Part shown: positions 56,781 through 64,000 of the stretch, piece by piece
How positions within the stretch are numbered: the stretch's first letter is position 1
Layout: each line of letters opens with the position of its first letter
DNA from: Voacanga thouarsii
Taxonomy: Eukaryota; Streptophyta; Magnoliopsida; Gentianales; Apocynaceae
Length of the DNA: 64,000 nucleotides
Direction: 5' to 3'
Assembly: GCA_026120185.1 (NCBI GenBank)
Contig: JANUWF010002125.1
Span: forward strand, 620,001 to 684,000
Position numbers and translations under genes: made by a program
Notes under the pieces: model-generated
What the model was told of the DNA's origin: nothing
The model's input: the letters and a program-made list of their open reading frames with translations, nothing else
Database searches by the model: none

Positions 56781-56871
56781 ATACAATTAATAAAAGAACT
56801 AATTATTGGCATTACATGTGCATATTCAGCTAGCTAATGCTCTCTATCTTTACATCTAGGTCACGTGCATC

Positions 56872-57720
56872 ATGTCAACCAACCTAAACTTATGTAGCAT
56901 CTTGGAGACCAACAAACTAACTGAATTGAACTATCTTCACTGGTATAGAAACTTGAGAATCATTCTCGAGTTAGAAAAGTTGCTCTACATGCTAGATACT
57001 CCTATTCTGCCATCACTAGCTTAAGAAGCTCATGCTGATGGGCATGCTATCTAGAAGAAGCACAAGGAGGACAGTGACCTAGCATCGTATATCATGCTGG
57101 CCTCAATGACTCCTAAACTACAAAAACAGCATGAGCATATAGATGCTCAATCGATGATCTTCCATCTTCGAGAGCAGTTTGACGCCCATGGCAGAACATA
57201 TAGATATGAGATCTCAAAGCAACTATTCTTTTATAATATAGTTGATGATGCTTTTATGGTTACTCATGGGCTGAAGATACTGGGCTTGATTGAGAAGCTT
57301 CGATCTCATAAGTGTTGACTTAATTCTATAATCTTTACCTAATAGTTTTTCACAATTTAGGATTAACTATCAGATGAACAAGATTGAGTCCACTATTCTT
57401 GAGTTGATCAATCTTCTAAAGACAGTAGAGTCTTTTACAAAGAAGGATTCCAATGTGGTCTGGATAGTAGAATCATCTTCTTCCAAGAACAAAGTTCAAA
57501 GGAAGAAGAATAAGGCTCCCACTAAGCCCAAAGATGGTGTAAAAAAGAAGGATACAGCCATCCAAGGCCTATGCCATCACTGTAGCAAAATGGGCCACTG
57601 GAGCCGCAACTGTAAAGTCTACTTGGAGACCGTCAAGGAAAGAAGCCGAAGGAGAAACTTGTGGGCACTTCTACTTCTATTACTGCTATATTTATGATTG
57701 AGATAAATATTACCTTTAGA
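56872..57720 (+). pseudogene. Copia gag with intact zinc knuckle
   Basis: ATG at 56872: MSTNLNLCSILETNKLTELN, then LHWYRNLRIILELEKLLYML. After two stops comes LASYIMLASMTPKLQKQHEH, the UBN2-type gag core (MIFHLREQFDAHGRTYRYEI). A gap with shifts at 57317-57373 follows, then a Lys-rich stretch. A fully conserved CX2CX4HX4C knuckle, CHHCSKMGHWSRNC, lies at 57572-57613. Gag builds the particle and binds RNA. The region between 57317 and 57373 seems to have lost the middle of the domain, since the next piece begins close to the usual NKLESTLPELLN-type segment. Confidence 0.85.
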
Positions 57721-58960
57721 AAAGAGATATGGGTATTGGATATCAGATGTGAATCTTATTTGTGCAATAACTTCTAGGGACTAAAGCATAGTATAGGCTA
57801 GAGAAAGGTGACGTGGACCTGCGTACTGCAAATAAAGCAAAGGCTGCTGCATTTGCTATGGGGACATATGAGCTGAACCTACCTTTAGGATTAGTTTTAG
57901 AACTGCAAAACTGTTATTTTGTACCAGTTTTAATGAAAAACATTATCTCAGTTGCTTGCCTAGACTTGTATGGATTTCATTTGATATTTAAGAATAAATG
58001 TTGTTCTTTTTCATTAAATGATATTCATAATAGTTCTACAACTTTGGCTAATGGTTTGTATGTTCTGAACATGAATAATTCAATTCTCAATATAAACAAT
58101 AAAAAACCAAAGATTGATAACCCAAACACCTCTTACTTATAGCTTTACCATTTAGGCCATGTAAACGAGAATCGTGTTTCTAAATTACATAGGCTTGGTA
58201 ACTTAGAGTCATTTAATTATGAATCATATAGCACTTATAAGTCTTGTTTACTAGGTAAAATGGCTAAAACTCCTTTTTCTGGAAACGGAAAAAAGGCCAA
58301 ACAGTTATTAGAACTCTTATATTTTGATGTGTGTGGCCCAGTGTCTATACAAGCAAAAGGAGGTTATAACTATTTCATAACTTTTATCGAAGATTATTCA
58401 TGATATGGGTATTTGTATTTAATGAAATACAAATCTGACGGTTTTGAAAAGTTTAAGGATTTCATGAATGAAGTTGAGAAACAACTTGGCAAGTGTATTA
58501 AAACTCCAACATCATATTGAGGAGGTGAATACTTAAGCCAAGAGTTTCAGGGCTTTCTTAGAGATAATGAGATTTTATCTCAATGGACTTCACCACATAC
58601 ACCGCAACGCAATGTAATGGTGCATTTGAGAAAAGGAATTGAACCCTTCTAGACATGGTACGAACTATGATGGCTTCTGCAGACTTACCACAATCATTTT
58701 AGGGGTATGCACTAGCAACTTCTATTTATATACTAAATAGAGTTTAGTCAAAAAATGGTTAATACCACCCCATTTGAGTTGTTATTTGGCAAGAAACTAA
58801 AGTTATCTTACTTGAGAATATGGGATTATCCTGCCTTTGTCAAAAGGCCATAGTCAAACAAGCATGAAAGTAAGACTGACAAGTATTTGTTTGTGGGTTA
58901 TCCAAAAGAATCTTTCGGGTACTACTTCTATCTCCCCTCTGAACACAAAGTGTTTGTTTT
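57721..58960 (+). pseudogene. Copia protease and integrase
   Basis: The protease site is WVLDIRCESYLCNN at 57730-57771: the Asp is kept but the following Thr-Gly is Ile-Arg. The pre-integrase zinc region at about 58140-58260 (LYHLGHVNENRVSKLHRLGN, then a TYKSC where CxxC is usual, then LLGKMAKTPF) leads to the integrase core: ELLYFDVCGPVSIQAKGG, YNYFITFIEDYS, stop, YGYLYLMKYKSD, then a stop before GGEYLSQEFQGFLRDNEI. The following VGYPKESFGYYFYLP is the usual segment after the core. Two stops, at 58401 and 58518, stand where the family has Arg, which fits CGA to TGA. Confidence 0.8.
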
Positions 58961-59199
58961 GAAGTATACTATCTTCTTACAAAAGGAGCACATGCTCAAA
59001 GTGGACAGTAGAAGTAAAATTGAACATAGTGAAGTTCAAGAAGAACAAAAAAACAAAGATCAATCGTCTAATTCCACATCTATTGAGAGAATATATGAAC
59101 TTTCTACTATACAAGATTCACGAAGGTCGAGTCAAATATGTGTGGCACCTGAGAGATCTTATAAGTGATCACAATAAAGTATTTCTCATAGATGAAAAT

Positions 59200-60579
59200 G
59201 AGCCTACTACATACAAGGAAGTTCTGAACAGTTCAGAATCTAACAAATGGCTTAAGGCCTTGAAGTCAGAGATAGATTCCATGTAAGATAACCAAGTATA
59301 GACTTTGGTTGATCTATCCAAAGGAATCAAACCCATTAGCTACAAATGGGTTTTAAAGAAAAAAACCGACACGGATGGTAATGTAGTTACCTATAAAGCA
59401 TGACTAGTGGCTAAGGGTTATCGTCAACAACATGTTATTGACCATGAAGAAACCTTCTCGGCAGGAGCCATGCTAAAATCCATCAGGATACTCCTAGCTA
59501 TTGCTGCTCATCATGATTATACGATCTGGCAAATGAATGTCAAAACAACTTTCCTAAATGGAAATCTAACTGAGAAAGTGTATATGACACAACCTGACAG
59601 TTTCACATCTAATGATAGCACAAAAGTGTGCAAGCTGCAAATGTCCATTTATGGACTTAAGCAAGCTTCTAGGAGTTGGAATATCCATTTTGATGAAACA
59701 ATCAAAGAGTTTTGTTTTATTCAAAACATGGATGAGCCTTGTGTGTACAAAAAAGTTAGTGGGAGTGCAATCATTTTCTTATTATTTTATATTCATGATA
59801 TATTGCTAATAGGAGATAATGTACCTGTGCTACAATCAGTTAAAGTTTGGTTATCCAAGAAATTCTCCATGAAAGTCCTTGGAGAAGTAATCTATATTCT
59901 TGGAATAAGGATTTATATAGATAGGTCAAAAAGATTGCTAGGTCTTTCACAATCTACATACATAGACGAAGTGCTACAGAGGTTTAGCATGGATCAATCC
60001 AAAAGGGGATTCTTACCTATAATGCAATGAGCAAGCCTTTAAAAGTTGAAGTCTCCCAAAACACAAGTGGAAAGGGATCACATAAGTAAGATTCCATATG
60101 CTTCGGCAGTTGTATCTATCATGTACGCTATGATATGAACAAGGCCCGATGTATTATGTGCTTTCAGTTTGACGAGCAGATACTAATTTGACTCTGGTGA
60201 GTGTCATTGGGCAGCTGTGAATAACATCCTTAAGTACTTGCAAATGACTAAGGAAGTGTTCTTGGTTTATGAAGAATGTGATTTGAAAGTAAATGGGTAT
60301 ACTGATACCAATTTTCAATCTGACAATGATGATTTCAAATCACAGTTTGGCTACGTATTTACATTATGAGGAGAGGCAATAAGTTGGAAGAGTTCTAAAC
60401 AAGAGACTACTGTCGACTCTACGACTGAAGCTGAGTACATAGCTGCTTCTAAAGCAGCTAAGGAAGGTGTTTGGATTAAGAAGTTCCTGACGGAACTAGG
60501 TGTGGTCACTAGCATTGTTGGTCTAATATCCTTGTATTGTGACAACAACGGAGCCATTGCACAAGCAAAGGAACCACGG
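59200..60579 (+). pseudogene. Copia reverse transcriptase and RNase H
   Basis: The RT begins near 59200 (WLKALKSEIDSM, stop, DNQVWTLVDL-like text in the next frame). A long open stretch from 59407 to 60030 carries LVAKGYRQQHVIDHEETFSA, WQMNVKTTFLNGNLTEKVYM, SIYGLKQASRSWNIHFDE and FYIHDILLIGDN. The catalytic YVDD is YIHD, so the first of the two Asp is His. LGEVIYILGIRI follows. RNase H, from about 60340, keeps SWKSSKQETTVDSTTEAEYI and LYCDNNGAIAQAKEP, and stops at 60579 where an LTR is inserted. The stop at 59401 is another Arg-to-TGA site. Copying activity is lost. Confidence 0.85.
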
Positions 60580-62227
60580 TGTGAAACCCCAGTCAAGACC
60601 AACCTTAGAGTAAGGGGGTTGGGATGCATATCATGCTTTATTTCATGATTAAATATATTTTCATATGATGTCTAGGTGCTTTGAATTTGATTTTTATTAT
60701 CTTGAAGTCTTGTTGGTGAGTGATGTGTGAGAAGGGCAAAATGGTAATTTTTGCCCGAGGTGAAAATAAGGAGATAGCTTGTGGATTGAATAGGAAATAA
60801 TTTTTCTAGTAGAAATAGCAACAAGAGTTGTTGTGGTTTAGTGGTTAGAGCCTTCAAATTAATTCTTGAGGTCTAAGGTTCAAAGTCCATCATAGAAGCT
60901 TTAGCTTGAGTAAATTTTATTTTGCTTGGAAAATGATGGTTTCGGCCATGAGGGCCTAGATCAATGCGGTGATAATGTCCTAGGGGAGATATGTTAGGAG
61001 AATTCTTACTTCACTCTTTTGTTCTTCGCGAAATGCCTAAAGGGAATTCATTCTCCCTTGAACTTTAATTTTTCTTAATTTCCAACTCCTTAGTTTGATC
61101 AAGGTGTTCTATCCTTTTCCTTTCCAGAAAATTCAGTAGAGGACTAAGGTCTTTTAGGATCAAAATGTCCTAGTAAAAGGCTTCTCATGGTTTGGAAAAT
61201 GTAAATGATTTGTAGGAAAATTCAAGAGGAAAATCCCTCTTGAAAGCTTGCTGAAATTTTTCCTCTAACTTAGTTCATCTATCTTCATGAAATGAGCTTA
61301 AATTTTCCAGCTTGTTGTACCTTCAAAAGGTCAAAAATTCTAGGTCACATTCCCTCCGAAATGCTACCAGAAAAATGGTCTTTAGGATCAGTTGAAACCT
61401 GAAAGTTTTTGCCCAAATTCGGACTGCACAAGCTGGAGCAAAGCAGGAAAAATTCCTGTACGAAAATCAGCTTTGTGAGCTCCAAACCAAGCTGTTTTCT
61501 CCCAGATTTTGTGCAGCATCTTAGCCATGTTTTTCCTCCATAAAAAAGGCTGGAAACCAGCCTTGAATACCCCTGAAATCCCCTTCAAAACTCGCTGCAA
61601 ATCTGCTGGAAATGGCAGACGAAAATTCTGCCAGAAAACTGCTGTACAGCGAAATTCTGTGCAGAATTTTTTGGCCAGCTTGTTTCCTATTTTGTTTCAA
61701 CCAAAAACCCCAACCTACTTCTGTCAAAACCTCCCTTAAACCTCCATTAACAGAGCTCCATTGTTCCCTGAAGCTTCTGCATGAAATTCCCTTCATGGCT
61801 GACTGAAAATCTCTCAACCAAATCCCTGCAATTTAGCTTGATTACTTTTCAAAATTTCAGCCATCTTGTTTAACCACTATCCATAAAATTTTGCTCAACT
61901 TATCAGACATCTTCTCCACCATTGTGCACCCTAGTTTCGGCCATCACAAGCCTCCTTTAACCATCTTTAATTCCCCAGAAAAGCTGCACAATCCAGCCGG
62001 CCATAGGAGACTTCAAGCTGTCCAAAAAAATCAAGATACTCCTAGAATATCTAGTTTCCAAATTCTCTTCCTAAAAATATTCTTCAAGGATTGTAACAAC
62101 TAACCTTTCCTTTCTCTTCCAAATCATAGAAATCACTCCCTGAACCCTACAGAATTTCAGCAGTCCAATCCCTCAGAAAATCGGTAGCTTCTTCTTCTCT
62201 CTCTCTCGATTTTCTTCAAGCAACAAG

Positions 62228-62228
<1 letters not shown>

Positions 62229-62262
<34 letters not shown>
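62229..62262 (+). repeat. (AC)n microsatellite in the LTR
   Basis: About 17 AC units. The solo LTR at 15381 has only AAGAACACATAGCACACC at the matching place (17020), so the expansion is specific to this copy. Confidence 0.95.
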
Positions 62263-62264
<2 letters not shown>

Positions 62265-62547
62265 CATCAAGAACACCTACCTCTTCTCTACACCTAATAC
62301 CCCTCCAAACCACTTCAAACCTTCACGAAAATATCCAGATTTGATCTACTCCTTGCAGTGCATCCATCAACAGCAATATTAACATCAAACTCCTCCAAAC
62401 ATCTTGCTACTTTGGATCAAAAAGTAGAAATTTCTGTGAAGAACAAGAACATCTTCAAGGTAAACTTATTCTAACAACTTCATCCTCTTCAAACTTAATC
62501 TCTAATGAAAACCTATATGAATAAGCATGCTAATGATCTCTTCTTCT

Positions 62548-62550
<3 letters not shown>

Positions 62551-62580
<30 letters not shown>
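62551..62580 (+). repeat. (CT)n microsatellite in the LTR
   Basis: About 15 CT units at the same place as the CT run in 17325-17364. Confidence 0.95.
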
Positions 62581-62582
<2 letters not shown>

Positions 62583-64000
62583 GGATCGAAATTCTCTCTC
62601 TTGGCCGAATGGTCTCTTCCTCCATGGCCATGCTTTCGCCACCCTTCTTGAACAAGATTAGCCATCTAGGAGTTGAGATCTCTCTAAACTCCTTCAAGTC
62701 ATTCATCAATCAACTAAGTATCTTCAATCCTCTTTTTCAAAATTTAGAATCATGTCTCTAGGTTGATGAATGGCGATGGGTTTGTGTATGTGATGTTGTT
62801 GATTGAAGCATGAGTATATGTATGATTGTGAAGGAGATAGGGTTTATGCACGGAAGGATTATATTGGTGGATTTAATGATGAGTTGAGATTTGATGCATG
62901 TCATAGGTAGTATTTGTGATGAAGCATGCTAGAGATTATGTCACCATGGGTGAATAGGATTTATATGCATGATTAGATTTTGAAGCCATGATCATGTTTA
63001 TGCTAGTAGAGGTTAAATCATGTAATAATAAATTTAGATCTATGCCTATGTGCAAGACGTGAATGATTTGATGGATTGAAGGATTGAGTATGTTATTGAT
63101 TATGACCACGGAATCTTGATCATGATGTAGTTGTCCCTAAGCAAATTTTATTTCATGAATAAAATATTTACTAAAAATTTTTGCTAAAGAATTTCGAAAA
63201 CCCTAGGAAGGGTAGATTTGGAATTATAATATATGTAAAGGATATTTTAGTCAAATAAATAATGATTTTTCTAGGAAATAAAATAAATAAATATTATTTA
63301 AAATAAAGCAAATTAATTAAAGCCCTTATGAAAAAGATTCATACTTAATAAAATATTTACTAGATCAAAACCCTTAAGGATTTACTTATTATTTTCAAAG
63401 AAAGACTTATTAAATTTAATCTTAACTAGTTTTTGCTATCAATTATTTTCTAACAACTAAGCTATCATTAAATCACTATTTTACCTAGTACCACCTATGG
63501 CTTAAACTCTAAATTTTCCTTAACAAGAGTTGAACTTTCAACTTAATAGAATTTATTTCCTAATCCATTAATTATTTTAAATAACGAATTAAACTTAGCT
63601 TATAAACCTATTCAATTATTGTTTTGCCTTAAAGCTTGGGACACTAGGATCATGGTAGTAGTGAATTGAGTTGATTTAAAACTGAGGAAGTGGATTGTGC
63701 CTTGAATCTGATTAAGATTTGTATTTGTCCATGTGGGGTTAGGTCATCTGTCCGAGACCTTGTTGTTGTGAGCAAGAATCAGGTAAGCTCTTGCATAAAA
63801 CCTGATTGATGTGAAATGATTTCCTTATGGCAAGCCAAATGTGGAGTGCAAGGGAACTCGGTTATTTGAAAGCAATTGAGGGTTGAATTCATCATTAATT
63901 CCAACGCTTAAATTATTTGAAAGTCTTTGAGCAGATTTTTCCAAACTTGAAACTCTTTCTAAAACTAATTTCTCTCAAAGCTTTGGAAACCCTCAAATTG

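Larger units (their letters stand above)
56164..60579 (+). mobile_element. Copia retrotransposon, degraded, 3' end cut off
   Basis: It starts with TGTTGGAATATATACCC (flank GTAGT) and carries gag, protease, integrase, RT and RNase H in Copia order. At 60579 it is interrupted within RNase H by a long Gypsy LTR (flank CACGG). The gag start MSTNLNLCSIL and the general sequence fit the large group usually annotated as TNT1-94-like. Confidence 0.9.
60580..64000 (+). repeat. Long Gypsy-type LTR, same family as 15381-18932 (3' end off window)
   Basis: Starts TGTGAAACCCCAGTC inside the Copia RNase H and stays colinear with the solo LTR at 15381 (for example GTTGTTGTGGT and ATTAATTCTTGAGGTCT near 60830, CTTCTTC(CT)n near 62540, GAAAACCCTAGGAAGGGTA near 63198). 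More than 3.4 kb lie in the window. CAGGTAAGCTCTTGCATAA at 63780 matches the block at 1446. Whether it is solo or the start of a full element cannot be seen. Confidence 0.9.

Noticed and set aside
1..64000. Host genes, tRNA, rRNA, CRISPR or bacterial-type operon
   Set aside because: None could be supported; repeats are LTRs and microsatellites, and all coding similarity is to retroelements or a pararetrovirus.

Overview
This AT-rich 64 kb window has no host gene that I can defend. It looks like plant heterochromatin, probably eudicot, built from nested LTR retrotransposons and one endogenous pararetrovirus fragment. The plant signs are tRNA-Asp-type primer sites (TGGCGCC-like) with Athila-like gag, a Gypsy pol with chromodomain remnants, a Copia gag-pol and a caulimovirid RT/RNase H. 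Nearly every coding region carries stops or frameshifts.

Left part (1-10931), read as successive insertions. A minus-strand Athila-like element (gag remnant, primer site and LTR, 8941-10931) was hit by a gag-protease-only Gypsy element (4596-8940). The 5' LTR of that element was hit by another minus-strand Athila-like element (2577-4595). That element was in turn cut by a long Gypsy LTR (1-2576, continuing off the window).

Middle-left (10932-25989). A plus-strand array LTR-internal-LTR-internal starts at 10932 and carries an unrecognised 268-codon ORF. Its second LTR contains a perfect solo LTR of 3.55 kb (15381-18932, duplication GGTTC). Its second internal region is cut at 20356 by another element, whose LTR holds a reverse solo LTR (21720-23543, duplication GGGAT) with an internally duplicated promoter segment. 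A reverse LTR fragment (24752-25989) follows.

Centre (25990-35086). A decayed minus-strand pararetrovirus RT/RNase H fragment lies next to a minus-strand chromovirus-type Gypsy element (3' LTR 28003-31299; pol and gag remnants to 35086).

Right (35087-64000). A second array of three LTRs and two internals (35087-56163) carries a plant-transposon-type ORF (Transposase_32-like, with a CPTIVKEFYANM-type motif). Its first internal region hosts a minus-strand element, 38193-46801, with gag plus the same ORF type and no pol; the neighbouring paralogous internal region preserves the empty site. A Copia element (56164-60579) cuts the third LTR and is itself cut by a long LTR (60580 to window end) of the same family as 15381-18932.

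The most notable points are the gag+ORF and ORF-only element families without reverse transcriptase, the two shared-LTR arrays, the conserved second polypurine-like motif in these families, and the pararetrovirus fossil.
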